A DNA stretch of 64,000 bases from Azonexus sp. R2A61 (GTDB lineage: Bacteria > Pseudomonadota > Gammaproteobacteria > Burkholderiales > Rhodocyclaceae): contig NZ_JACBFO010000001.1 in assembly GCF_021401135.1 (NCBI RefSeq), positions 372,001 through 436,000 of the forward strand, read 5' to 3'. Below the pieces are notes generated by a model. That model saw only the letters and a list, made by a program, of their open reading frames with translations, did no database searches and was not told the origin of the DNA. Shown piece by piece: positions 30,793 through 40,300 of the stretch. The position numbers and the translations under genes are program-made. Every line of letters begins with the position of its first letter. Positions within the stretch are counted from its first letter, which is position 1.

Positions 30793-32451
30793 ATGGATAC
30801 CCGTCGCCTGATTCTCGTCATGATCTTCGCCTTCTCCAGCTTCATGCTGTGGGAAAACTGGCAGCAGCACAAAAATCCCAAGCCGGCGCCGGTTGCCGCG
30901 GCCAGCGTCGAAACCGGCGCTGCCGCCGGTAGTGCGACGCCGACGCCGTCGGTCAGCCTGCAGGCTGGCGGTTCGGCCGTCACCGCCAGCGCACCGGCTG
31001 CGGTTGCTACCGCCGAAACCTTCACGATCAGCACCGATCGCGTCAAGGCCATCGTTTCCTCGCAAGGCGGCGATCTGGTCGAACTCGAACTGCTCGGTTA
31101 TCGCGAGCACGACGACAAGGACAAGCATTTCGTGTTGTTCGGCAACAAGCACCAGTATGTTGCCCAGAGCGGTCTGATCGGTGACGGTCTGCCGAATCAC
31201 CGTACCGTGTTCAAGCGCGTGCCGGGTCCGGATGCGCTGGCCGATGGCCAGGACGAACTCCGTGTCCGCTTCGAAAGCGAAGGTCCTACCGGGATCAAGG
31301 TCGGCAAGACGCTGGTGTTCAAGCGCGGCAGCTATGTCGTGAATGTGATCTGGGATGTTGCCAACGGCAGCGACAAGCCGCTGGCGCCGCACGCTTACTA
31401 CCAGATCCAGCGCGACGACGTGGCGCCGGTCGGCGATACCGCGATGATGCATACCTTTACCGGTATGGCCGTCTACACCGAAGCCGACAAGTACCAGAAG
31501 GTGGCTTTCTCCGACATCGCCGACAACAAGGCCAAGTTCGCCAAGACGGCCGATAACGGCTGGCTGGCCATGGTTCAGCATTATTTCGTCGCCGCCTGGG
31601 TGCCGCAGGCCGGTCAGCAGCGCGAGTTCTACATGCGCAAGCTGGACGGCAGCAAGCTGTTCCAGGCCGGCGTGATCGTGCCGGTCGGTGAAATCGCACC
31701 GGGCGCCAAGGTGGAAAGTACCGTCGAACTGTTTGCCGGTCCGCAGGAACAGGCTGCGCTGAAGCAGGTCGCGCCGGGTCTCGAGCTGGTCGTCGATTAC
31801 GGCTGGCTGACCGTCATCGCTGCGCCGATCTTCTGGGCGCTGCAGGCAATCCACGGCCTGGTCGGCAACTGGGGCTGGGCCATTGTCGTGCTGACCGTGC
31901 TGATCAAGCTGGCGTTCTTCCCGCTGTCGGCCGCGTCGTACAAGTCGATGGCCAAGATGCGCCTGGTCACGCCGCGCCTGATGCAGCTCAAGGAACGCTA
32001 CGCCGACGACAAGCCGCGTCTGAACCAGGAAATGATGAAGCTGTACCAGAGCGAGAAGATCAACCCGCTCGGCGGCTGCCTGCCGATCCTGATCCAGATT
32101 CCGGTCTTCATCGCGCTCTACTGGGTGCTGCTCGGCGCCGTCGAAATGCGCGACGCGCCGTGGGTCGGCTGGATCACCGATCTGGCTTCGCCCGATCCCT
32201 GGTACATCCTGCCGGTGATCATGATGGCTTCGATGTTCATCCAGATGAAGCTCAACCCGACGCCGCCGGATCCGATCCAGGCCAAGGTGATGATGATCAT
32301 GCCACTGGTGTTCGGCGTGATGTTCTTCTGGTTCCCGGCCGGCCTAGTGCTCTACTGGGTGGTCAACAACATCCTGTCGATCGCCCAGCAATGGCAGATC
32401 ACGCGGATGATGGAAAGCGGCGGCAAGGCTGCCAACGATGCCAAAGCCTGA
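30793..32451 (+). CDS. yidC: Membrane protein insertase YidC
   Basis: A 552-residue inner-membrane insertase of the Oxa1/YidC family, acting alone or with SecYEG. The N-terminal anchor (about 5-22) ends in the conserved FMLWENWQQ, followed by an Ala/Pro-rich linker and the large periplasmic beta domain (about 75-330). The five-helix insertase core follows, with GNWGWAIVVLTVLIKLAFFPLS containing the hydrophilic-groove Arg/Lys region, the cytoplasmic coiled hairpin (MAKMRLVTPRLMQLKE), and the end VLYWVVNNILSIAQQW. mnmE begins 3 bases after the stop. Confidence 0.98.
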   Translation: MDTRRLILVMIFAFSSFMLWENWQQHKNPKPAPVAAASVETGAAAGSATPTPSVSLQAGGSAVTASAPAAVATAETFTISTDRVKAIVSSQGGDLVELELLGYREHDDKDKHFVLFGNKHQYVAQSGLIGDGLPNHRTVFKRVPGPDALADGQDELRVRFESEGPTGIKVGKTLVFKRGSYVVNVIWDVANGSDKPLAPHAYYQIQRDDVAPVGDTAMMHTFTGMAVYTEADKYQKVAFSDIADNKAKFAKTADNGWLAMVQHYFVAAWVPQAGQQREFYMRKLDGSKLFQAGVIVPVGEIAPGAKVESTVELFAGPQEQAALKQVAPGLELVVDYGWLTVIAAPIFWALQAIHGLVGNWGWAIVVLTVLIKLAFFPLSAASYKSMAKMRLVTPRLMQLKERYADDKPRLNQEMMKLYQSEKINPLGGCLPILIQIPVFIALYWVLLGAVEMRDAPWVGWITDLASPDPWYILPVIMMASMFIQMKLNPTPPDPIQAKVMMIMPLVFGVMFFWFPAGLVLYWVVNNILSIAQQWQITRMMESGGKAANDAKA

Positions 32452-32454
32452 GGT

Positions 32455-33801
32455 GTGAAGAACGACACCATCGCCGCCATCGCCACGGCTCCCGGCCGTG
32501 GCGGGGTCGGCGTGATCCGGGTTTCGGGCAGCAATTTGCTGCCCTTTGCTTTTGCGCTGACCGGCAAGACGCCAAAGCCGCGCTACGCGACCCTGGCCGA
32601 TTTCCGTGCCGCCGACGGTGCTGCGGTCGACACCGGTTTGCTGCTGTTTTTCCCCGGCCCGAATTCGTTCACCGGCGAGGACGTGCTTGAACTGCAGGGC
32701 CACGGCGGCCCGGTCGTCATGCAACTGCTGCTGGCCCGCTGCCTGGACCTCGGCGCGCGGCTCGCCGAACCCGGCGAATTCAGCCGTCGCGCTTTCCTCA
32801 ACGGCAAGATGGACCTGGCCCAGGCCGAGGCCGTCGCCGACCTGATCGACGCCGCCACCGCCAGCGCCGCCCGCTCGGCGGTACGTTCGCTGCAGGGCGA
32901 ATTCTCGCGCGCCATCGGCGAACTCAACGAGGAACTGATCAACCTGCGCATGCTGGTCGAGGCGACCCTCGATTTCCCCGAGGAAGACATCGATTTCCTC
33001 AAGGCTGCCGACGCCTTCGGCCGACTCGACCGGCTACAGAAGAAACTGGCCGAGATCTTCGACCGCGCCGGCCAGGGCAAGCTGCTGCAATCCGGGCTGC
33101 ACGTCGTTCTCGCCGGCCAGCCCAACGTCGGCAAATCGTCGCTGCTGAACCGCCTGGCCGGCGACGAGCTGGCCATCGTCACGCCGATCGCCGGCACCAC
33201 CCGCGACGCCCTGCGCTCGACCATCCAGATCGAGGGCATTCCGCTGCACATCATCGATACCGCCGGCCTGCGCGATACCGACGACGAAGTCGAGAAGATC
33301 GGCATCGCCCGCAGCTGGCAGGAAATCGAGAAGGCCGACGTGGTCCTGCTGCTGGTCGACGCAAATCAGGGGATTTCTGCGGTCGACCGCGAGATTCTCG
33401 GAAAAATGCCGGCCCGGCTGCAGCGCATCACCGTCTACAACAAGATCGACCTCGCCGGCCGCGAACCCGAACGCCACGACGAAGCCGAGGGCGTTGCCAT
33501 CTCGCTGTCGGCCAAGGCCAACCGCGGCGTCGACCTGCTGCGCAGCGAACTGCTGCGCGTCGCCGGCTGGCACCAGGCCGAGGATGTCTTCATCGCCCGC
33601 GAACGCCACCTGCGGGCCCTGGCCAGCGCCCGCGACCATGTCGACAGCGCGCGTGCCGTGGTCAGTGGCGCCCTGCCCGCCCTCGAACTGTTCGCCGAGG
33701 AACTGCGCCTGGCTCAGCAGGCGCTCGGCGAAATCACCGGCGAATTCACCGCCGACGACCTGCTCGGCGTCATCTTCAGCCGTTTCTGCATCGGCAAGTA
33801 A
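32455..33801 (+). CDS. mnmE: tRNA uridine-5-carboxymethylaminomethyl modification GTPase
   Basis: A 448-residue GTPase that, with MnmG, installs cmnm5 on U34 of tRNA. The N-terminal tetrahydrofolate-binding domain opens [21 protein letters not shown], the helical domain follows, and an inserted Ras-like G domain has G1 [11 protein letters not shown] (about 224), DTAGLR and NKID. The C-terminal CIGK supplies the catalytic Cys. The start is GTG 32455. mnmG, rsmG and parAB, often next to mnmE, are not present here, so the classical block is broken after this gene. Two 10-mer copies lie within it. Confidence 0.98.
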   Translation: MKNDTIAAIATAPGRGGVGVIRVSGSNLLPFAFALTGKTPKPRYATLADFRAADGAAVDTGLLLFFPGPNSFTGEDVLELQGHGGPVVMQLLLARCLDLGARLAEPGEFSRRAFLNGKMDLAQAEAVADLIDAATASAARSAVRSLQGEFSRAIGELNEELINLRMLVEATLDFPEEDIDFLKAADAFGRLDRLQKKLAEIFDRAGQGKLLQSGLHVVLAGQPNVGKSSLLNRLAGDELAIVTPIAGTTRDALRSTIQIEGIPLHIIDTAGLRDTDDEVEKIGIARSWQEIEKADVVLLLVDANQGISAVDREILGKMPARLQRITVYNKIDLAGREPERHDEAEGVAISLSAKANRGVDLLRSELLRVAGWHQAEDVFIARERHLRALASARDHVDSARAVVSGALPALELFAEELRLAQQALGEITGEFTADDLLGVIFSRFCIGK

Positions 33802-33822
33802 GCGCGGCCGGTCGGCCGTCGT

Positions 33823-34632
33823 TCAGGCCGCTGGCAGTGCGTCCAGCCAGTCGGCCAATGTCTGTGCGGCCACCGGCCATTGCGGGTCGAGGATCAGCAT
33901 GTGGCCGGCTCCTTCGATGACGACCGTGCGCGCTTGCCAGACGGCGGCGGTGAAATGCAGCATCGACGCGGGAAACACCGCATCCCGGCTGCCGCCCATG
34001 ACCAGCGCCGGAATCCGCGGCCGGGCGCTGCGCGCGCGCCACGGCGGGCAGACCATCTCGGCGACGGCCAGGTCCGACTCGGGGCCGATCAGCGGCAGAT
34101 ATTGCTCGGTTTCCTCGGCTTTCAGATCCGGCGAAAAATAGACCTGGGCCATCACCCGCAAGGTATTGGCGGTGGGCGTGCCGCCGACCGCGTTGGGCAA
34201 TTCCGCGAAGAACTCGGGAACCTGCAGCAGCAGGCGGCTGGCCGAACCGCCAGTCCCGCTCGGCGGCACCGGTGCCAGCAGTGCAACGGCGACGGCGCGG
34301 GCATCGGCCCGGGCCAGGTAGCGCTCGATCACCATGCTGCCCATCGAATGACCGATCAGCACTGGTGCGCCGTCCAGTTGGTCGACGGCCCAGGCGAGAT
34401 CTTCGGCATAGTCGTCCAGGCCGAAGCGATTGAGCTGTTCCCGGCCGCCGCTTTTTCCGTGTCCGGACAGGTCGACCGCAAAACAGTCGTAACCCAGCCC
34501 GTTCAGGAAGGGGATGAAGTTCAGTTGCCAGCCGCCAGCGTGCGTGTAGCCGCCGTGGACGAAAAGCAGCGGGGGATGGCCGGCGGATCGGGGAGCCGGG
34601 TGGCGATGCAGCGCGATGGTGGTTTGGGGCAT
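33823..34632 (-). CDS. Alpha/beta hydrolase
   Basis: A 269-residue soluble alpha/beta-hydrolase-fold enzyme. Visible elements are the oxyanion region LLFVHGGYTHAGGW (about 22-35), the nucleophile elbow GHSMGS with S96, a lid region with PVPPSGTGG, an acid near GGSRDAVFP and the catalytic His in EGAGHML near residue 245. The fold is shared by esterases, lipases, haloperoxidase-like enzymes and C-C hydrolases, so the substrate is not predictable. It is convergent with mnmE, 21 bases apart, and lies upstream of the DUF2726 gene's 3' end. No signal peptide is seen. Confidence 0.88.
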   Translation of the reverse strand: MPQTTIALHRHPAPRSAGHPPLLFVHGGYTHAGGWQLNFIPFLNGLGYDCFAVDLSGHGKSGGREQLNRFGLDDYAEDLAWAVDQLDGAPVLIGHSMGSMVIERYLARADARAVAVALLAPVPPSGTGGSASRLLLQVPEFFAELPNAVGGTPTANTLRVMAQVYFSPDLKAEETEQYLPLIGPESDLAVAEMVCPPWRARSARPRIPALVMGGSRDAVFPASMLHFTAAVWQARTVVIEGAGHMLILDPQWPVAAQTLADWLDALPAA

Positions 34633-34697
34633 TGGGGAAATTTTCGTTGGGGTGATCGGCCATCGTCCGTGGCCGTGAGGGCGATACCGGGGAAGGT

Positions 34698-35288
34698 TCA
34701 GCCGCGCTCCGATTCCATCCGGTTGCGGCGAACGATCGCATCGGCAATTTCGCGACCGATCGTGTCGGCGTCCGGCAGCTTGTTCGGGCGGAAGACGATC
34801 AGCGGTACGCCCAGACTCTGCAATGCTGCGCGCTTTTCATCTTCGGCGGTATCGCTGGCGGTGGTCGGCCAGGCCAGTTCGATGGCGGCGATGATCGAGA
34901 ATTCCGTGTCGCAGACGACGAAATCGACGCCCCGGCCGGCCATCCGTGCCAGCCGCTGGGCTTCCTGGCGACCGCGGGCCAGCGCCAGCTGGGCGACGCC
35001 GACCTGGGCGAAGACCAGCATGTTGGGCATCGCTTCGCACAGCCGGTGGTAGAGTTCCTGCTCGCTGTCGTTGAGCAGCCGGTAAGGTTTCCGTTTCGGC
35101 ATGTCGACGAAGCGCGTTTGCGGATCGAGATCGAGCTGCTGCTGCGCTTTTGCGGCAGGTCGCGGAGCTGCCGCCGGCATCGGCTGATAGGCCGGCTCGG
35201 GCAGCGGAGCCGCGTCGCGGCGGCGCAGCACCAGAAAGGCGACGAGCAGCACAGCCGCCACGACGAGACCCAGGCTCAGGTAATCCAT
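34698..35288 (-). CDS. DUF2726 membrane-anchored protein
   Basis: A 196-residue protein with one N-terminal membrane helix (LSLGLVVAAVLLVAFLVL), a Pro/Ala linker, and a DUF2726 domain (about 65-185). The domain opens PYRLLNDSEQELYHRL, continues VFAQVGVAQL and VDFVVCDTEFSIIAAIEL, and ends with GVPLIVFRPNKLPD. That arrangement resembles a nuclease-like PD-(D/E)xK topology in this family, but no experimental role is known to me. ATG 35286-35288 is used because the open frame upstream has no fitting sequence. It is divergent from the TSUP permease. Confidence 0.82.
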   Translation of the reverse strand: MDYLSLGLVVAAVLLVAFLVLRRRDAAPLPEPAYQPMPAAAPRPAAKAQQQLDLDPQTRFVDMPKRKPYRLLNDSEQELYHRLCEAMPNMLVFAQVGVAQLALARGRQEAQRLARMAGRGVDFVVCDTEFSIIAAIELAWPTTASDTAEDEKRAALQSLGVPLIVFRPNKLPDADTIGREIADAIVRRNRMESERG

Positions 35289-35357
35289 GTTCGTGTTCCC
35301 CCTTAGATGCAAGCCATTATACCGACAGCGTAATGTCCGTTGCGGACGGCAAGCCCG

Positions 35358-36146
35358 ATGAGTGCAGCCTTCGAGCATGCCGCTCCGCTGCTTCTGTTCG
35401 CCCTGGTCGGCGCGGCTTTCGTCGCCGGCCTGGTCGATGCGGTGGTCGGCGGCGGCGGTCTGGTACAGATTCCGGCCTTGTTCACCGCCTTTCCCGGCCA
35501 GCCGCCGGCCACCCTGTTCGGCACCAACAAGCTGGCCAGCGTGTTCGGCACGGCCAATGCCGCGTGGCGTTACGGAAGGCGCATCGCGATGCCCTGGACG
35601 ACGGTGCTGCCGGCGGCGGCTGCTGCCTTCGCCATGTCCTACGCCGGTGCCGCGGCGGTCGCCTGGCTGCCGCGCGACGCGCTGCGGCCGTTGATCCTGC
35701 TCCTGCTCGTCCTGGCTGCGGTCTACACGCTGTGGCGCAAGGATTTCGGCAGCCTGCACCGGCCCAGCCGCGACGGCCGCAACGCTTTTTTCGCCGCCTG
35801 CCTGCTGGGCGGCGCGATCGGTTTCTACGACGGTTTCTTCGGACCGGGCACCGGCAGCTTCCTGATTTTCCTGTTCGTCCGTTTCTTCGGCTTCGATTTC
35901 CTGCACGCATCGGCCGCGGCCAAGGTGGTCAACGTGGCGACCAATCTGGCGGCCCTCCTCTTCTTCCTGCCGGCCGGTCATGTCCTGCTCGGACTGGGTA
36001 TCGCCATGGCCGTTGCCAATATCGCCGGTTCGACTGCCGGCGCCTGGCTGGCCTTGCGGCACGGCAGCGGTTTCGTGCGCGGTGTGTTCCTGTTCGTCGT
36101 CGGCACGCTGATCCTGCGTTTCGCCTGGGACACTTTCGCCGCCTGA
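35358..36146 (+). CDS. TSUP-family (TauE/SafE) sulfite/organic anion permease
   Basis: A 262-residue inner-membrane protein with about eight hydrophobic helices in two repeats. The first repeat has FVAGLVDAVVGGGGLVQIPAL and GTNKLASVFGT. The second has GAIGFYDGFFGPGTGSFLIF and AAAKVVNVATNLAAL, the duplicated signature of the TauE/SafE family that exports or imports sulfite, sulfonates or related anions. ATG 35358 places the first helix correctly. A TTG six codons earlier is possible but lacks support. It stands alone between DUF2726 and the pigment cluster, and the substrate is unknown. Confidence 0.9.
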   Translation: MSAAFEHAAPLLLFALVGAAFVAGLVDAVVGGGGLVQIPALFTAFPGQPPATLFGTNKLASVFGTANAAWRYGRRIAMPWTTVLPAAAAAFAMSYAGAAAVAWLPRDALRPLILLLLVLAAVYTLWRKDFGSLHRPSRDGRNAFFAACLLGGAIGFYDGFFGPGTGSFLIFLFVRFFGFDFLHASAAAKVVNVATNLAALLFFLPAGHVLLGLGIAMAVANIAGSTAGAWLALRHGSGFVRGVFLFVVGTLILRFAWDTFAA

Positions 36147-36212
36147 AATTGCGGGAACCGATGGCAACGGTCTTTTTCCAATAGAATCCAGCCCGTTCTC
36201 CGAGGATTTCCC

Positions 36213-37871
36213 ATGCGCGTCACACTCGTTCATCCGGCCGGCTTCAACTTCGTTCCCGGGCAGCCCGATTTTTCCGTGCTGGCCAACCGCATGCCGCCGA
36301 TCGGCATCATGCAGCTCGCGTCGTGGCTGGAAAAGTTCGGGCACAGCGTGCAACTGCACGATTGCCTCGGCCCCTACGCACCGCCGACGACGGCCGAGAA
36401 CGCCGAGATCGTGCTGGCCACGGATCCGGAAATGGTCGGTTTTTCGGCGACCACCTCGGGTTTCATGGATGCCTTCGAGATCGCCGCCTACATCCGCGAA
36501 CGCCGGCCGGAAATCAGGATCGTCTTCGGCAACGTGCATGTCTCGTCGCTCGGTGCGCCCATCCTCGAGAAGTTTCCGGAAATCGACTATCTGGTGATCG
36601 GCGAGGGCGAAGGCGCCATGCTCGAACTGGCCGACGGCAAGCCGCTGGCCGGGATCGGCAACCTGATCTGGCGCGACGCCGACGGCCGCATCGTCGCCAA
36701 CCCGCGGCGCGACCGCATCCTCGATCTCGACGAACTGCCCTTCCCCGCCTACGAGAAGCTGGCCGGTTTTCCGCATGCCTACCATCTGCCGCTGTTCGCT
36801 TACGAAAAGCGGCACGGTGCGACGATGATCACCTCGCGCGGCTGTCCCTACACCTGCTCGTTCTGCGACCGGACGGTGTTCGAGCGCCTGTACAAGACCA
36901 ATTCGCCGCAGTACATCTACGATCACATGAAGTACCTGCGGGACAACTTCGGCGTCTGGCACATCAACATGTACGACGACCTGTTCACCGCCAAGAAGCA
37001 GCGCGTGCTGGACCTCTGCGAACTGTTGATCGAGAAGCCGCTGGGCATGCAGTTCAACTGCGCGATCCGCGCCGGCCATACGTCGGACGAGATGCTGCAC
37101 AAGTTGAAAAAGGCCGGTGCGCTGATGGTGTCGCTGGGTATCGAATCGGCCGACCCGGAGATGATGGATCGCCACAAGGCCGGCGTGACGCTCGACGCGG
37201 TGCGCGATACGGTGAAATCGATCCATGCCGCCGGTTTGCGCGCCAAGGGCCTGTTCATCTTCGGTATGCCCGGCGAGACGCCGGAAACGGTGCGCACGAC
37301 CAGCGATTTCATCCTGTCGCTGGAACTCGACGAAATGAACATGACCAAGTTCAGCCCGCTGCACGGTGCGCCGATCTGGGACGAATGCGTCAACGACCCG
37401 AACGGCGATTTCGTCGAGGACTGGCGGCTGATGAACTGCCTGAACTTCGTCTACAAGCCGGAAGGCTTTGCCACCCGCGAAGAGATGGACGCGCTGTACA
37501 ACTGGCACGTCAAGCGCTTCTACGACAGCAAGGGCTATCGACGCCGCTTTGCCAAACGTCTGTGGCAGCACCGCTGGAGTTTGTGGCACGTGTTGAAGCA
37601 CCTGCCGGAAACCATCGCCGCGGCGCGCTATTTCAGTGCCAACAAGGAACAGCTTGAGAAGGCCAAGCGCGAATTCGCATTGCATCCGCGCCAGCCGCTC
37701 GGTCTGCAGCCGCAGTTGTCGACCGACCTGCAGATCGACAACATCGTGTCGATGTCGCCGGTCAAATTGACCCGGCGCGATGCCGCCAAGCTGATCATTC
37801 CCGTGGTGTACGAGGGTGCGGCGGCGGAATCCGCCTGTTGCACGCCGGCGGTCGCGCGCGCGGCGGTATAA
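36213..37871 (+). CDS. Cobalamin-binding-domain radical SAM enzyme
   Basis: A 552-residue protein of the B12-binding radical SAM class (BchE/P-methylase-like architecture). The N-terminal Rossmann-like domain (about 1-140) opens MRVTLVHPAG and has VGFSATTSGFMDAF and FGNVHVSSLG, but no D-x-H-x-x-G cobalamin His, as in many members. The radical SAM domain starts at TSRGCPYTCSFC with C211, C215 and C218, and continues with FIFGMPGETPETV. A C-terminal region of about 150 residues is unassigned. The reaction could be methylation, ring rearrangement or another radical step. It is 89 bases upstream of the halogenase-like gene, so a tailoring role in the pigment is inferred. Confidence 0.85.
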   Translation: MRVTLVHPAGFNFVPGQPDFSVLANRMPPIGIMQLASWLEKFGHSVQLHDCLGPYAPPTTAENAEIVLATDPEMVGFSATTSGFMDAFEIAAYIRERRPEIRIVFGNVHVSSLGAPILEKFPEIDYLVIGEGEGAMLELADGKPLAGIGNLIWRDADGRIVANPRRDRILDLDELPFPAYEKLAGFPHAYHLPLFAYEKRHGATMITSRGCPYTCSFCDRTVFERLYKTNSPQYIYDHMKYLRDNFGVWHINMYDDLFTAKKQRVLDLCELLIEKPLGMQFNCAIRAGHTSDEMLHKLKKAGALMVSLGIESADPEMMDRHKAGVTLDAVRDTVKSIHAAGLRAKGLFIFGMPGETPETVRTTSDFILSLELDEMNMTKFSPLHGAPIWDECVNDPNGDFVEDWRLMNCLNFVYKPEGFATREEMDALYNWHVKRFYDSKGYRRRFAKRLWQHRWSLWHVLKHLPETIAAARYFSANKEQLEKAKREFALHPRQPLGLQPQLSTDLQIDNIVSMSPVKLTRRDAAKLIIPVVYEGAAAESACCTPAVARAAV

Positions 37872-37913
37872 TCCCCGGTCGCCGGCGGGGCCATGTTGCA
37901 CCGTACCGGTGCA
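37867..37913 (+). promoter_or_regulatory. Possible promoter/operator before the halogenase-like gene
   Basis: A perfect TATAAT (37867-37872) overlaps the stop codon of the radical SAM gene, and 25 bases later there is an inverted repeat with arms TGCACCG and CGGTGCA around TAC (37897-37913). No well-spaced -35 was found (TTGCAC at 37839 is too far). It may be an internal promoter with an operator, or simply a transcript hairpin. Confidence 0.35.
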
Positions 37914-37960
37914 GACAATAATGTGTGCCGCGACAGAGATGGCATGGACGGGGTAACCGG

Positions 37961-39298
37961 ATGGATCAATTCACTCAGACGGTCGAGCGTCGCCAGTGCG
38001 ACGTTCTGGTGATCGGCGGCGGGCCGGCAGGATCGACGGTGGCGCCGTTGCTGGCGGAAAAAGGCTACAAGGTGGTGATGCTGGAAAAAGCGCGGCATCC
38101 GCGTTTCCACATCGGCGAATCGCTGTTGCCGGCCAATCTACCGCTGTTCGAGCGGCTCGGCGTGGCCGACGAGGTGAAGGCGATCGGCATGGAAAAATGG
38201 GGTGCCGAGTTCGTCTCGATGTTCCATGACAACACATCGCAGGTCTTCCATTTTTCGGAAGCCTGGAACAAGTCCATGCCCTACGCCTACCAGGTCAAGC
38301 GCGACGAATTCGATACCGTGCTGATCCGCAATGCGGCACGCAAGGGGGTCGAGGTTCACGAAGGCTGCAAGGCGAAGACCATCGATTTCCTGCCAGACAA
38401 CAGCGTGGCGATCCGCGCCGCGCACGATGACGGTCATGAAACCGAGTGGCAGGCCCGTTTCGTGGTCGACGCCTCCGGCCGCGATACTTTCCTGGCCAAC
38501 CGTTTCCGCATCAAGCACCGCAACCCGAAGCACAACAGTTCGGCGATCTACGGTCATTTCCGCAACGCCCGCCGGCACGACGGCCAGGCGGAAGGCAACA
38601 TCACCATCTTCTGGTTCGAGCACGGCTGGTTCTGGTTCATCCCGATGATGAACGACGTGACCAGCATCGGCATGGTGACCTGGCCCTACTACATGAAGAC
38701 CAAGGGCGAGCGCAGCCTGGAGCAGTTCCTGCGCGACGGCATCGCGATGTGCCCGGCACTGGCCGAGCGGCTCAAGGACAGCGAGCTGATCAACGAGGTC
38801 GAGGCCACCGGCAACTTCTCCTACGTGTCGGACCGCAACCACGGCGCCAACTATCTGCTGCTCGGCGATGCTTATGCCTTCATCGATCCGGTGTTCTCGT
38901 CCGGTGTGTTGCTGGCGATGAACAGCGGCCTGATCGGCGCCGAGGCCATCGACACCTGCCTGCGCGATCCGGCGCATGCCCCGGCGGCGCTGAAGCGTTT
39001 CGATACGCTGATGAAGCATGGCCCGAAGGAATTCTCGTGGTTCATCTACCGGGTGACCAATCCGATCATGCGCGATTTCTTCATGTATCCGAAGAACATC
39101 TTCCGGGTGAAGGAAGCGCTACTGTCGGTGCTGGCCGGCGACATCTTCGGCAAGACGCCGATCTGGCGTTCGATCTGGATGTTCAAGTTCCTCTACTATT
39201 TCGCCAACCTGATCCAGCCGAAGCGCGCCTTCATGGGCTGGCGCCGTCGCCGGTTCAACATCCGGCGGGTCGACGATCCGGCGATGGATCCGGTCTAG
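37961..39298 (+). CDS. FAD-dependent halogenase-like oxidoreductase (xanthomonadin-type)
   Basis: A 445-residue flavoprotein of the tryptophan/phenol halogenase superfamily. It has the FAD-binding GGGPAGS (19-25), HPRFHIGESLLP (46-57), a Lys at 79 within MEKWGAEF where halogenases carry the Lys that holds HOX, and the halogenase signature WFWFIP (223-228, W-x-W-x-I-P). It ends with LLLGDAYAFIDPVFSSGV. Xanthomonadin clusters contain such an enzyme, and their pigments are brominated, so halogenation of the aryl ring is plausible; some homologues only hydroxylate. ATG 37961 is used. The chorismatase gene starts at the very next base after the stop. Confidence 0.85.
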   Translation: MDQFTQTVERRQCDVLVIGGGPAGSTVAPLLAEKGYKVVMLEKARHPRFHIGESLLPANLPLFERLGVADEVKAIGMEKWGAEFVSMFHDNTSQVFHFSEAWNKSMPYAYQVKRDEFDTVLIRNAARKGVEVHEGCKAKTIDFLPDNSVAIRAAHDDGHETEWQARFVVDASGRDTFLANRFRIKHRNPKHNSSAIYGHFRNARRHDGQAEGNITIFWFEHGWFWFIPMMNDVTSIGMVTWPYYMKTKGERSLEQFLRDGIAMCPALAERLKDSELINEVEATGNFSYVSDRNHGANYLLLGDAYAFIDPVFSSGVLLAMNSGLIGAEAIDTCLRDPAHAPAALKRFDTLMKHGPKEFSWFIYRVTNPIMRDFFMYPKNIFRVKEALLSVLAGDIFGKTPIWRSIWMFKFLYYFANLIQPKRAFMGWRRRRFNIRRVDDPAMDPV

Positions 39299-40300
39299 GT
39301 GAGTTTGCATTTCCGTTTTCTCGATGCGGCGCTGGCGCCGGCCGACGCCGGCCGCGTGCTGGGCGGGGCTCTGCTCGGCGCGCCGGCGGTTGCGGTCGAC
39401 TGGCCTGAACAGGCGATTTTTGCGCCTTTGCCCGGGTCGACCGCAGCAACGCTGCGCGAGGCCTGGCTGGTCGAAAGCGACTGCATCGCCGGGCGCGACG
39501 ACGGCATCGTCTGGCGGCGCCACGGCGATCTGCTGTACGGCGTGCTGACGCTGGACGAGGCCGATTTCGCCGGCACCGCCGTGCCGCCGCTGCAGGCCGC
39601 CACCGATACCGCCTACCGGCGCATCTTCGGCCTGCTCGATGCCTGCGGCCTGCCCCATCTGTGGCGGGTCTGGAACTACCTGGCCGACATCAACGGCGAA
39701 ACGCACGGGCTGGAGCGCTACCGCCAGTTCAACATCGGCCGCCAGGAGGCCTATGCCGCCTGCCGGCGCGACGCCGCCGACGGCAGCGCACCGGCCGCCT
39801 GCGCCATCGGCCTGGCCGGCGGTCCGTTGTCGATCGCCTTTCTGGCCGCTGCGCAACCGGCGCAGGCCATCGAGAACCCGCGCCAGGTCAGCGCCTATCA
39901 TTACCCGGCCGACTACGGGCCGCGCAGCCCGACCTTCTCGCGCGGCGCGCTGGCCCGGACGGATGGACGGGAACTGCTGTTCGTATCGGGGACCGCCAGC
40001 ATCGTCGGCCACCGCACCGTGCATGCCGGCGATGCCGCCGAGCAGACGCGTGAGGCGATGCGCAACATCGCCGTGGTCATCGACGAAGCGAACCGCCTTG
40101 CCGCCCGCCCGTTCGCCCTGCCGGCCGCCGACTATCGCGTCTACCTGCGACATGCCGCCGACTACGCCGCGGTGCGTGCCGCCCTGGCCGATACCCCGGG
40201 AATCGCCGAGGCTGCGGTGTTCGTGCAGGCCGATATCTGCCGCAGCGACCTGCTGGTCGAAATCGAGGCCCTGGCCGCTCATGTCCGCGTCGACGACTGA
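39299..40300 (+). CDS. FkbO/Hyg5-type chorismatase (XanB2-like), 3-hydroxybenzoate synthase
   Basis: A 333-residue enzyme that hydrolyses chorismate. Family segments are LWRVWNYLADIN, GLERYRQFNIGRQEAY (about 139-154), SAYHYPADYGPRSPTFSRG near 199, and FVSGTASIVGHRTVH in the C-terminal RidA-like half. Members include FkbO and Hyg5, and XanB2 of Xanthomonas, which yields 3- and 4-hydroxybenzoate for xanthomonadin and ubiquinone. Here it would supply the aromatic starter for the polyene. The subtype (dihydroxycyclohexadienoate versus 3-hydroxybenzoate) depends on active-site residues I did not resolve. GTG 39299 directly abuts the halogenase stop, and the 3' end overlaps the acyltransferase by 20 bases. 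Confidence 0.9.
   Translation: MSLHFRFLDAALAPADAGRVLGGALLGAPAVAVDWPEQAIFAPLPGSTAATLREAWLVESDCIAGRDDGIVWRRHGDLLYGVLTLDEADFAGTAVPPLQAATDTAYRRIFGLLDACGLPHLWRVWNYLADINGETHGLERYRQFNIGRQEAYAACRRDAADGSAPAACAIGLAGGPLSIAFLAAAQPAQAIENPRQVSAYHYPADYGPRSPTFSRGALARTDGRELLFVSGTASIVGHRTVHAGDAAEQTREAMRNIAVVIDEANRLAARPFALPAADYRVYLRHAADYAAVRAALADTPGIAEAAVFVQADICRSDLLVEIEALAAHVRVDD

Noticed and set aside
34698..37901. Very long minus-strand frame running from the DUF2726 gene across the TSUP and radical SAM genes
   Set aside because: Only the last 196 codons (from ATG 35288) resemble a protein. The rest is antisense to two well-defined genes.
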